36,773 nt of DNA, taken from assembly GCA_028718245.1 (NCBI GenBank), contig JAQUME010000006.1, positions 1 to 36,773 of the forward strand, read 5' to 3'. Position numbers and translations under genes: made by a program. How positions within the stretch are numbered: the stretch's first letter is position 1; each line of letters starts with the position of its first letter. Below the pieces are notes generated by a model that was given only the letters and a program-made list of their open reading frames with translations, was not told the origin of the DNA and made no database searches. This DNA is from Candidatus Omnitrophota bacterium (GTDB lineage: Bacteria > Omnitrophota > Gorgyraeia > Gygaellales > Profunditerraquicolaceae). Shown here in pieces: positions 26,935-35,585 of the stretch.

Positions 26935-27124
26935 TAGATATTTCGCTCTCGGGATATTGTACGCGTGCGAAATTTTTCGCCGTGTGCTACGGTTTACGGC
27001 TCGCTTCGGCAGCGCAAGGTTCCTTACGCATTAAGGAATTGCCTGCACTCGCCGTAAAGCCTTGCACACAATTGCCGAAAAATTTCTAATTGCACGCTTA
27101 ACAATATCCCTCGGCAAAATATCT
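26935..27124 (+). repeat. Long imperfect palindromic element, copy 2
   Basis: ATAGATATTTCGCTCTCGGGATATTGTACGCGTGCGAAATTTTTCGCC ... GCCGAAAAATTTCTAATTGCACGCTTAACAATATCCCTCGGCAAAATATCTAT. Confidence 0.9.
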
Positions 27125-27191
27125 ATGGATAAAACCGACATTCGCTCCAAAACCAGCAGCCTAAGTGTAACGGAAATAATAATGTTTAAGG

Positions 27192-28418
27192 ATGATGACG
27201 ATGAACAGTAAGAAGAAAGCCGCGTTCCAGCTTATTTTCCTTTTCGGACTAGTCAGCCTTTTCGGGGACATGGTCTATGAAGGGGCGCGCAGCGTAAACG
27301 GCCCGTATCTTAAAACCCTCGGAGCTAATGCGGCAATAGTCGGCCTGGTCGCGGGATTAGCCGAATTCTTAGGTTACGCGCTGCGCCTGGCCTCGGGGTA
27401 TTTTGTCGATAAGACAAAAGCCTATTGGTTATTTACTTTTATAGGCTACGGTATGCTGGTCAGCGTGCCTTTATTGTCTTTAGCCGGGGTATGGCAGGTG
27501 GCGGTTGTTTTTATTGTCATGGAAAGGATGGGCAAGGCCTTGCGCAGCCCGGCAAGAGACACGATCCTTTCGCAGGCAACCAAACAGGTGGGTACAGGAA
27601 TAGGTTTTGCCATCGCCGAGGTGCTTGATCAGCTCGGGGCCATCGCCGGGCCCTTGATCTTTACCGGGCTTTTTGTGATCCTCGGTAAAGGGAATAGAAA
27701 TATAGCGGACTATCAATTCGGATACTCCCTGCTGTGGATCCCCTTGATCTTGGTTTTGCTCTGCATTATCTTTGCCTGGCGCAGTGTGCCTGAACCGGAA
27801 GCATTAGAGATACCCGTAATTAAAAGCCCGCAAGCAGATAAGTTAGGCAAGGTTTTCTGGATCTACACGGTTTTTACTTTTGTCACTACCCTTGGTTTTG
27901 CCAACTTCGCGCTCATCGGTTTTCATTTCAAAGCCGCGCGCGTGCTTACCGACAGCCAGATCCCTTTATTCTATGCTGTAGCCATGGGCGTAGATGCCCT
28001 GGCTGCCCTGGCCATAGGCCGCCTGTATGATATTTTTAAGTCCAGGCGCGATAATGAAAAGGCGGGATTAGCCACCCTGGCCGTTATCCCGGTTCTTTCA
28101 CTATTTATACCGGCATTCGTTTTCTCGGCGAAGTTTTCCCTGGCCTTAGCCGGGGCGATCATCTGGGGTATCGTCATGGGCTGCCACGAAACGATCATGA
28201 GATCCGCCATCGCCGACCTTACTCCGCTAAAGAAGAGGGGGACCGGCTACGGCATATTCAATTCCGCTTATGGCTTGGCGATCTTTATCGGCAGCGCCGT
28301 CATGGGGCTGCTTTATGAGTATTCCATCCCCGCGGTCATAATCATCAGCATAGCGGTTGAAATAGCGGCTATCCCCGTATTCTTTGTCCTAAAGAAAAAT
28401 GCCTTGACAACAAAATGA
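27192..28418 (+). CDS. MFS transporter
   Basis: 12-TM-like hydrophobic pattern; MERMGKALRSPARDTILSQAT motif. Confidence 0.88.
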   Translation: MMTMNSKKKAAFQLIFLFGLVSLFGDMVYEGARSVNGPYLKTLGANAAIVGLVAGLAEFLGYALRLASGYFVDKTKAYWLFTFIGYGMLVSVPLLSLAGVWQVAVVFIVMERMGKALRSPARDTILSQATKQVGTGIGFAIAEVLDQLGAIAGPLIFTGLFVILGKGNRNIADYQFGYSLLWIPLILVLLCIIFAWRSVPEPEALEIPVIKSPQADKLGKVFWIYTVFTFVTTLGFANFALIGFHFKAARVLTDSQIPLFYAVAMGVDALAALAIGRLYDIFKSRRDNEKAGLATLAVIPVLSLFIPAFVFSAKFSLALAGAIIWGIVMGCHETIMRSAIADLTPLKKRGTGYGIFNSAYGLAIFIGSAVMGLLYEYSIPAVIIISIAVEIAAIPVFFVLKKNALTTK

Positions 28419-28448
28419 CAGCATGCTACTATCCTGAAATTAGTAGCA
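28404..28448 (+). promoter_or_regulatory. nikR promoter (TTGACA-N17-TACTAT) with overlapping dyad TGCTACTA-N9-TAGTAGCA
   Basis: -35 28404-28409, -10 28427-28432, dyad 28424-28448. Confidence 0.7.
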
Positions 28449-28467
28449 CATTATCTGAAAAGGAGCT

Positions 28468-28878
28468 ATGGCGCTGATCCGTTTCGGGGTTTCGATAGAC
28501 AAGGAGTTGTTGCAGAAATTCGACGCCCTTATCAAAAACAAGAAATACACCAACCGTTCGGAGGCCTTCCGCGACCTGATCCGCCAGGAATTGATCCGCG
28601 AACAATGGCAGGGCGGCCGGAAGATCGCCGGGGCAATTACCTTGATATATAACCACCATAAGAGGGAACTGGTAAATAAGCTTATGGATATCCAGCACGA
28701 TTTTGGGGAAATAATCATTTCCAGCCAGCATATACACCTGGATCACGATAATTGCCTGGAGTTGATCGCGGTAAAGGGGAGTCCGAGCCAGGCCCAAAAG
28801 CTTTCCGATAGTTTAAGGTCGGTAAAAGGGGTCAAGCACGGGACATTGAGTATGTCAGCGACAGGCGAGGGTATTTAG
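28468..28878 (+). CDS. nikR: Nickel-responsive regulator NikR
   Basis: RHH N-terminus (RFGVSIDKELLQKFDALI...RSEAFRDLIRQ) and Ni ligands NHHKREL / QHIHLDHDNCLE. Confidence 0.95.
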   Translation: MALIRFGVSIDKELLQKFDALIKNKKYTNRSEAFRDLIRQELIREQWQGGRKIAGAITLIYNHHKRELVNKLMDIQHDFGEIIISSQHIHLDHDNCLELIAVKGSPSQAQKLSDSLRSVKGVKHGTLSMSATGEGI

Positions 28879-28897
28879 GTATTATTTTTTTATCCAT

Positions 28898-28925
28898 TAG
28901 TAGCACGAATTATTAGTTAGTAGCA
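28898..28925 (+). promoter_or_regulatory. Two direct TAGTAGCA boxes spaced 20 nt upstream of the OM protein; putative NikR sites
   Basis: 28898-28905 and 28918-28925; same octamer as the nikR dyad. Confidence 0.55.
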
Positions 28926-28936
28926 TAAAGGTGGGA

Positions 28937-29860
28937 ATGATGTTACGCAATGTATTGTGTATTTTTTGCGCGGGTATCATACTTATCGGTATCAATACAG
29001 GCGCTATGGCGCAAGACGTATCTCAGGTTCAGGATGACTGGGACCCTCCATCCGCCGGTCCAGTTACTACCTGGACCGCGCCCTTATGCGGAAAAGGAAA
29101 GTTTGTCATTCAGCCCTTTGTCTTCTATAATAGGACAAGGGGGTCTTTTGACGAAGATGGGCATTATGGATCCCTGACGGAGGGAGAGGCAAAATCCCAA
29201 TATCAACAGCAGTTGTTCATGCAATACGGCCTTACGGATACGCTAGAGATTGACGGCCAGGCAGTTTACCAGGAGAATTTTATAAAGAGCGCAGAAGGTA
29301 AAGCCCGGGATAACGGGTTTGGTGATAGTTACCTCTTCCTGCGTTATTGCGCTTTTGAGGAAAAAGGGTTAAGGCCCCAGATAACGGCTTTGGCGCAGTT
29401 AAAAATGCCCACCGGTAAATACCAGCATCTGGATTCCAATAAACTGGGGACGGATTCCATGGGGGCTGGCTCCTGGGATCCCGGAGCGGGCCTGATTATG
29501 ACCAAGAAGTTTAAACCTTTTATTTTTCATGCCGATGCAGCATACAGTTTTCCGCAAAGAACGCTAATTGATGGTTTTGCGGTACGCTATGCCAATTACC
29601 TTAACTACGATTTTGGGCTAGAATATTTTCTGCCGAGGGGCTTCAGCATTGTGTTGGAAGCTAACGGTTTCCTGCAGGGGGACAAAAAAGAGGGCAGTGA
29701 CAAACTCCCTTCCTCGGGTGTAAGTTACATTAGTGTATCGCCCGGCTTCGGGTGGTCTTGCCAGAAGGCCCAGTTCTTGCTGGCTTACCAGAGAGTGGTA
29801 GCGGGGGTCAATACGGATGCCAACGATTCTATAGTTCTAACGGCAGTTTATGCATTTTAA
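28937..29860 (+). CDS. Outer-membrane beta-barrel protein, candidate nickel/cobalt OM channel
   Basis: Signal peptide and beta-barrel alternation; C-terminal aromatic (VLTAVYAF); located between nikR and cbiM. Confidence 0.75.
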   Translation: MMLRNVLCIFCAGIILIGINTGAMAQDVSQVQDDWDPPSAGPVTTWTAPLCGKGKFVIQPFVFYNRTRGSFDEDGHYGSLTEGEAKSQYQQQLFMQYGLTDTLEIDGQAVYQENFIKSAEGKARDNGFGDSYLFLRYCAFEEKGLRPQITALAQLKMPTGKYQHLDSNKLGTDSMGAGSWDPGAGLIMTKKFKPFIFHADAAYSFPQRTLIDGFAVRYANYLNYDFGLEYFLPRGFSIVLEANGFLQGDKKEGSDKLPSSGVSYISVSPGFGWSCQKAQFLLAYQRVVAGVNTDANDSIVLTAVYAF

Positions 29861-29877
29861 TTAAAAAGGGAGAAATT

Positions 29878-30576
29878 ATGCATATACCAGACGGATATTT
29901 GGGGCCGGGGACATGCGGTTTCTTTTACTTAGTGATGCTCCCCATATGGACTTTTGCCTCGCGTATCGTCAAAAAGACGTTAAAAGCGCGCCAGGTGCCG
30001 ATGCTGGCGATCGGCGCGGCATTCAGCTTTGTGATCATGATGTTCAATGTCCCCATACCCGGAGGCTCAACCGGGCATGCGGTTGGCGCGGTATTAGTGG
30101 CGATATTACTGGGGCCCTGGGCTGCTTGTATTGCCGTAACCGTGGCATTGGTTATCCAGGCGCTTTTATTCGGCGACGGCGGAATTACCGTCTTAGGAGC
30201 CAATTGTTTTAATATGGCTTTTATCATGCCGTTTGCGGGATATTACATCTATAAAATGATAAGTTATAACGCTCCTGTAACTTCAAAGAGAAGGGTTATC
30301 GCTTCCGGGGTTGCCGGATATCTTGGCTTGAACCTGGCGGCTTTATTTACGGGAATAGAATTCGGGCTGCAACCGTTATTGCATCATACCGCCGGAGGCC
30401 AGGCCCTTTACAGTCCATACGGGTTAAGTGTGGCAGTGCCGGCAATGGTGGTCGAACATCTTCTTTTGTTCGGATGGGTTGAAGCGCTGGTAACTGCCCT
30501 GGTAATCAAATATCTGCAGAAACATTCCCCTGAACTTCTTGAAGAAAGGCAGGTGAATAATGAAGCTCACTTCTAA
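29878..30576 (+). CDS. cbiM: Energy-coupling factor Ni/Co transporter S-component CbiM/NikM
   Basis: N-terminal MHIPDGYL metal-binding signature; start ATG 29878 rather than 29752. Confidence 0.94.
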   Translation: MHIPDGYLGPGTCGFFYLVMLPIWTFASRIVKKTLKARQVPMLAIGAAFSFVIMMFNVPIPGGSTGHAVGAVLVAILLGPWAACIAVTVALVIQALLFGDGGITVLGANCFNMAFIMPFAGYYIYKMISYNAPVTSKRRVIASGVAGYLGLNLAALFTGIEFGLQPLLHHTAGGQALYSPYGLSVAVPAMVVEHLLLFGWVEALVTALVIKYLQKHSPELLEERQVNNEAHF

Positions 30577-30895
30577 ATTATGGATCGGCATAGGGATATT
30601 GATCGTTTTATCCCCCTTAGGGCTTTTGCTCCCGGAGTATTTTAAGGCAGGCAGCGCCTGGGGTGAATGGGGGGCCGATGAAATACAGAAAATGGTTGGT
30701 TATATTCCCAAGGGACTGGCCAAACTTTCCGGCCTTTGGCAGGCGCCGCTGCCTGATTACGTGTTTAAGGGCTGGGAGGAAAAAGGTTTGCCCAGTTTAA
30801 GTTTTGCCTATATAATATCAGCCGCGACAGGTATAGTTGTCGTTATACTTGTGGCTCTGATTATAGGTAAGTTTCTGTCAAAGAAAGGCGATTAG
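30560..30895 (+). CDS. PDGLE-domain (CbiN/NikN-like) membrane protein
   Basis: Two-TM small protein (SKLWIGIGILIVLSPLGLLLPEYF...) between cbiM and cbiQ. Confidence 0.8.
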   Translation: MKLTSKLWIGIGILIVLSPLGLLLPEYFKAGSAWGEWGADEIQKMVGYIPKGLAKLSGLWQAPLPDYVFKGWEEKGLPSLSFAYIISAATGIVVVILVALIIGKFLSKKGD

Positions 30896-30900
30896 TCCTG

Positions 30901-31731
30901 GTGTCTAAAAACAATAACTTCATAGAGCGTTCTATCATGGGCGCTCTATCATTTTTGAAAGATTCGGTTTTCGCGGAGGAGTATGCCGCAGGGGGCGGTT
31001 TCCTGCAGTCGCTTGACCCGAGGGTAAAAGCAATCACCTTCCTGTTGTTCATCATCCAGGTTCTTTTTGCCCGGAGTATCCCGGCTTTGTTTTTTCTTTA
31101 TGGTTTATGCCTGTTCCTGGCGTTGGTTTCCAGGATAAATCTGGGATTTTTCCTTAAACGCACCTGGGTGTTCATACCGCTCTTCGCGCTGTTCATCGCC
31201 ATCCCGGCATTATTCAGCACCTTCAGCCCGGGTGAAGGATTAGCTACCTGGGATATTCTCGGGACTAAATTGACCATTACCCGGCAGGGCTTAGCCGCCG
31301 CAGTTACCTTTATCATGCGAGTGGCTGCTTCGGTATCCTTTGCCGTGCTTTTGACCATTACCACCAGGCACATTGAATTATTGAAGGTCCTGCGTATTTT
31401 TAAAATACCTCAGGTTTTTGTGATGACCCTGGGGATGTGCTACCGTTATATTTATCTCTTTGTGAGTATGATCGAGGATACCTACCGGGCGATCAAAAGC
31501 CGGGTCGGAGTATTGGTGCATTATAAAAGCGGGCAGAATATCGTGGCCTGGAATATCGCTTTTCTCTGGAGCCGCTCATTAAAACTGAATGAAGAGGTGT
31601 ACAGGGCAATGCTTTCCCGGGGTTATGAGGGAGAGGCCAGGGTATTGGATGAATTTAAGACCCAGGTTAAGGACTGGCTTTGGCTGTTTAGCGTAGCGGC
31701 CTTATACCTGATCATATTATGGATGACCTGA
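30901..31731 (+). CDS. cbiQ: ECF transporter T-component CbiQ
   Basis: LDPRVKAITFLLFI, RHIELLKVLRIFKIPQVFVMTLGMCYRYI, AMLSRGYEGE. Confidence 0.94.
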   Translation: MSKNNNFIERSIMGALSFLKDSVFAEEYAAGGGFLQSLDPRVKAITFLLFIIQVLFARSIPALFFLYGLCLFLALVSRINLGFFLKRTWVFIPLFALFIAIPALFSTFSPGEGLATWDILGTKLTITRQGLAAAVTFIMRVAASVSFAVLLTITTRHIELLKVLRIFKIPQVFVMTLGMCYRYIYLFVSMIEDTYRAIKSRVGVLVHYKSGQNIVAWNIAFLWSRSLKLNEEVYRAMLSRGYEGEARVLDEFKTQVKDWLWLFSVAALYLIILWMT

Positions 31732-32537
31732 TTTTCGCGTTAAAGGATGTTTATTTTTCTTATCTGGGAAAATTTCCCGCCTTACGCGGAATAGATCTCG
31801 AGATAAAGAAGGGGCAAAAAGTAAGCGTTATCGGCGCCAACGGCTCAGGTAAATCCACCCTCCTGCAGATACTCGACGGACTTATCTTCGCGGATAAGGG
31901 GGAAATTGGTTTCCGGGGCCGCAAGTTGAATGAAAAGATATTTTACGATCCGGGCTTTTCGCGGGATTTCAGGCGCAGGGTGGGTTTTGTTTTTCAGAAT
32001 CCCGATGTTCAGTTGTTTTGCCCGACGGTAAAAGAGGACATTGTCTTCGGGCCTTTGCAGCTGGGGCTGGAAAAGAATGAGATTGTAAAACGCCTGGAAA
32101 AACTCGTAGAGGGCTTAGGGATCGGGGCCTTGCTTGAAAGGCAGCCGCATCAATTAAGCGTGGGGGAAAAACGCAAGGTAGCCATCGCATCTACCTTGAT
32201 CATCGAGCCGGAGGTCCTTATTTTGGATGAACCCACTGCCGGCATCGATCCGTTGACCACCAGGCATATCATCGACCTGCTGATTGAAGAAAATTTGGCA
32301 GGCTCGACGATCATTACTTCTACCCATGACTTGCATATTGTTGAGGAGATGTCTGATGTGGTTTATGTTTTCGGCATGGATAAAAAGATCGTTAAGTCCG
32401 GCCCTGCGGAGGATATCCTGAACGATACGGCCCTGCTCAGCGCCAATAACCTCGTGCATATCCATAGCCACAAGCATATGGGCAAAGTGCACGCCCATCC
32501 GCATCTGCATATCGAGCACCACAATAACCCCGGTTAA
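31719..32537 (+). CDS. cbiO: ECF transporter ATPase CbiO with His-rich C-terminal tail
   Basis: GANGSGKSTL, LSVGEKRKVAIAS, LDEPTAGIDP; tail HIHSHKHMGKVHAHPHLHIEHHNNPG. Confidence 0.95.
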   Translation: MDDLIFALKDVYFSYLGKFPALRGIDLEIKKGQKVSVIGANGSGKSTLLQILDGLIFADKGEIGFRGRKLNEKIFYDPGFSRDFRRRVGFVFQNPDVQLFCPTVKEDIVFGPLQLGLEKNEIVKRLEKLVEGLGIGALLERQPHQLSVGEKRKVAIASTLIIEPEVLILDEPTAGIDPLTTRHIIDLLIEENLAGSTIITSTHDLHIVEEMSDVVYVFGMDKKIVKSGPAEDILNDTALLSANNLVHIHSHKHMGKVHAHPHLHIEHHNNPG

Positions 32538-32603
32538 TTCAGGGACACATTACTTAATTCCGATTTTTCTCTAAAAAAGAATTAAGTATTGTGTCCCTGA
32601 ATT
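32536..32603 (+). repeat. Near-perfect palindrome (25-bp arms, 24/25 match, 18-nt loop), REP/RAYT-like; possible terminator
   Basis: AATTCAGGGACACATTACTTAATTC ... GAATTAAGTATTGTGTCCCTGAATT. Confidence 0.85.
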
Positions 32604-32637
32604 ATTTGTGTTACAATTTTCGGTCTTAGGAGGAAAA

Positions 32638-32997
32638 ATGAAACGTTTTCTTTTGTATTTATTCAGGTGGCAGTTAAGCACCCCGATATTGTGGCTTGTG
32701 GTGCGTAAGATGGGCGCGGGTCTCTGGTCAACGGTGCTGGCGAATTTGATCGGAGGAGCGATATTTTTCTGGGTGGATAAATTCATCTTTACCAGCTATG
32801 CGGTTGAGGTATGGCATTTTAAAGACACAGGCAAGTGCGATAAGTGCGGTAGAGAGACCAGCCTCTGGAGGCTGGCCCGGGCTCCGAATTACGATAAAAG
32901 GAATTCCAAACCTATGTTCTTGTGCATGACCTGTTCCAAAGAGAAAACAGAAGAGCTCCGGAAAAAAGGATTGAAGATCCGGGGGAAAACTTTATAA
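32638..32997 (+). CDS. GtrA-like two-TM membrane protein with C-terminal zinc-ribbon
   Basis: WSTVLANLIGGAIFFWVDKFIF then CDKCGRE...FLCMTCSKEK; SD AGGAGG upstream of ATG 32638. Confidence 0.65.
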   Translation: MKRFLLYLFRWQLSTPILWLVVRKMGAGLWSTVLANLIGGAIFFWVDKFIFTSYAVEVWHFKDTGKCDKCGRETSLWRLARAPNYDKRNSKPMFLCMTCSKEKTEELRKKGLKIRGKTL

Positions 32998-33002
32998 GCA
33001 CC

Positions 33003-33329
33003 ATGAAAAAGATTAAAGCTTTTGCCGCCCAACTTAAGTCAACACAAAGATTTACGCGCCTGTTAGGAAATTCTTCCAAGATCAAGGGCCTGCGTTCAGG
33101 GTTGGTCACCCTAAAGCCCCGGGAATCGATCGGAGAGCATAAAACGGAAAAAAAGGAGGAGGTGATCGTTATTTTAAAAGGCAGTGCCCTTATTCATTAT
33201 GGTAAAGGCAGAAAGATCAAGGCCCCGCAGCATACCTTCGTATATATCCCGCCTGAAACCGTTCACAATGTAACAAATTCCGGAAGCAGTAAGCTCCGGT
33301 ATCTCTATGTTACCGCCAGTTTTGCGTAA
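33003..33329 (+). CDS. Small cupin-domain protein
   Basis: SIGEHKTEKKEEVIVILKGSALIHYGKGRKIKAPQHTFVYIPPETVHNVTN. Confidence 0.8.
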   Translation: MKKIKAFAAQLKSTQRFTRLLGNSSKIKGLRSGLVTLKPRESIGEHKTEKKEEVIVILKGSALIHYGKGRKIKAPQHTFVYIPPETVHNVTNSGSSKLRYLYVTASFA

Positions 33330-33335
33330 AATTTC

Positions 33336-33369
33336 TTGCATTGTGATTTTATTAAGGTAGAATAAAATC
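33336..33369 (+). promoter_or_regulatory. Histidine kinase promoter TTGCAT-N16-TAGAAT with dyad GATTTTATT-N7-AATAAAATC around the -10
   Basis: Dyad 33345-33353/33361-33369; -10 33358-33363. Confidence 0.5.
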
Positions 33370-33392
33370 AAGCATTAATTGCCAAGAAATCC

Positions 33393-35585
33393 ATGAAAAT
33401 AGCCAATCGAATATCCCTCTCATTCTTAATCCTCATTACACTCATCACCGTCATCGCTTCCTCAATTATTTATCTTATCGCCAAGGATAACCTTCGTAAC
33501 GCGATCTATGCGCAATTGGAGATAACCGTTCAGCAAAGAAGCCGTAATTTGGAGACATACCTGGAAATGCTTAAAGTTTCCACAGTGCAGTTCTCCAACA
33601 GCGTTGTTTTAGAGAACCTCTTGAAGGCGCTCAAGAATGATCCCAGGGATTCTAAGGAGGCCTTTGATATCGCCATGAAAAGGCTGAGGATGACCAAGGA
33701 GGATGACCCGGAAATTTATGAATTTCTACTTTTAGACGCTTCCGGCATGGTGGTTGCTTCTACCGACGAAGGCAGCATAGGGCTGGATAAATCTAAAGAC
33801 GAGTATTTTCTCAATGCCGGAAAAAATGTTTTTATCAAGGACGCCTATTATTCCGAGCAGTTAAAAGAGCGCCTTATCGCCGTATCCGCTCCTTTCTTGG
33901 ACAGTAACACCAGTGAATTTATCGGGGTGCTGGTTGCCCGGATTAAAATGGCGGGGATAGATAAGTTGATGCTGGAATCAGCCGGTGTCACCAGGTCCGG
34001 AGAGGTCTATATCGTAAATAGAAACGGCTTTATGATCACGCCTTCGAAATTCCTAAAAGACACTTTCCTAAAGCAGAGGGTTGATATCAGCGGTTTCAAG
34101 AAAGGTCTGCTTGACAGGCAGGTGACCATTTCTACGGATTACCGGGGGGTAAAAGTCCTGGGCAGCCATGTGTATATACCTGAAATGCAATGGTATCTCC
34201 TGGCGCAGATCGACGAAAAAGAGGCCTTCGCGCCTTTAGCCAAGCTCTATATACTCTTCTTGGCCATATTGTTCACCGTGCCGCTATTTGCCTATTTATT
34301 AAGTATGTATCTTACCAAAGTTATCGTGGATCCCATTTACAAGCTGCAGAAAGGGATGGAGATAGTCGGGCAAGGGAATTTAGAGCATAAAGTCGCAACC
34401 GCGGCCAGGGATGAGATCGGCCAGCTGTCCAGGGCATTTGACAAGATGATCGGAAATTTGCAAATGAAAGAGGCTAAGCTGATAACACTCAACCGCGCGG
34501 TTGAGCAGAGCCCGGCTGCGGTGACTATCACCGATGAGAACGGTATCATAACTTATGTTAATCCTAAATTCGAAGAGATGGCCGGGTATTCCGCGGCAGA
34601 GGTGATCGGCCGGAACCCGAGTATACTCAAGTCAGGCCAGCAGGGACCCGAATTTTATAAAGTGCTTTGGGAAACTATCCTTTCAGGCAGGACCTGGCAC
34701 GGAGAATTCCATAACAGGAAAAAGAACGGCTCCTTGTATTGGGAAAGTGCTTATATCTCGGCGGTCAGGGATTTGAAAGGGGAGATCACTAATTTTATCG
34801 CGGTCAAGGAGGATGTAACCGAACGCAAGAAAATGCTCGAAGAGTTGGAAAACAAGAACAGGGAGTTGCTGAAGTTGGATACCCTGAAAACCGAATTCGT
34901 TTCCGTAGTTTCCCATGAGCTGCGCACACCGCTATCCATCATCAAAGAGGGGGTCTCACTCGTCCTTGACGGAGTGATCGGAGAGATCAACTCCACCCAG
35001 AATAAGATCCTTACTACCTCCAGGGATAATATTGATCGCCTGGCCCGGATCATTAACAGCCTTTTGGATATCTCCAAAATCGAATCCGGCAAGGTGGAGT
35101 TGAAAAAGAAATCCGTTGATACCAGGGCCTTGATAAAGAACGTGGTTTCTTTGTTTGAAGCCAAGGCGCAGGAAAAAGGCCTGGAGGTGAAGGTAAGCCT
35201 CCCGCCGGAAGGGGCGTTAAATCTATACATCGACGAAGACAGAATAATCCAGGTCTTTACCAATCTCATCGGCAATTCCCTTAAATTTACCGAAAAAGGG
35301 CATATCGGTATATCGCTGGTTGATAAGGGCAAGGAGTTTGAGTTCGCGGTCAGTGACACCGGTATCGGAATTTCGGCCGAAGACCTGCCTAAGGTCTTTA
35401 AGAAGTTCATGCAATTCGGCCGGGTCGCCGGCAACGGCGAAAAGGGGACGGGTTTAGGGCTTTCCATTGCCAAGGGCCTGATAGAACTGCATAATGGCAG
35501 TATCAGGGTTGAGAGTGAATCCGGAAAAGGCTCAAAATTCATTTTTACCCTTCCAAAGCAGCTAGCTGGCCTAAGTAATGGATAA
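33393..35585 (+). CDS. Sensor histidine kinase (dCache-HAMP-PAS-HisKA-HATPase)
   Basis: Periplasmic sensor between TMs, HAMP, PAS, SHELRTPLSIIKEG H-box, GTGLGLSIAKGLIELH. Confidence 0.94.
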   Translation: MKIANRISLSFLILITLITVIASSIIYLIAKDNLRNAIYAQLEITVQQRSRNLETYLEMLKVSTVQFSNSVVLENLLKALKNDPRDSKEAFDIAMKRLRMTKEDDPEIYEFLLLDASGMVVASTDEGSIGLDKSKDEYFLNAGKNVFIKDAYYSEQLKERLIAVSAPFLDSNTSEFIGVLVARIKMAGIDKLMLESAGVTRSGEVYIVNRNGFMITPSKFLKDTFLKQRVDISGFKKGLLDRQVTISTDYRGVKVLGSHVYIPEMQWYLLAQIDEKEAFAPLAKLYILFLAILFTVPLFAYLLSMYLTKVIVDPIYKLQKGMEIVGQGNLEHKVATAARDEIGQLSRAFDKMIGNLQMKEAKLITLNRAVEQSPAAVTITDENGIITYVNPKFEEMAGYSAAEVIGRNPSILKSGQQGPEFYKVLWETILSGRTWHGEFHNRKKNGSLYWESAYISAVRDLKGEITNFIAVKEDVTERKKMLEELENKNRELLKLDTLKTEFVSVVSHELRTPLSIIKEGVSLVLDGVIGEINSTQNKILTTSRDNIDRLARIINSLLDISKIESGKVELKKKSVDTRALIKNVVSLFEAKAQEKGLEVKVSLPPEGALNLYIDEDRIIQVFTNLIGNSLKFTEKGHIGISLVDKGKEFEFAVSDTGIGISAEDLPKVFKKFMQFGRVAGNGEKGTGLGLSIAKGLIELHNGSIRVESESGKGSKFIFTLPKQLAGLSNG

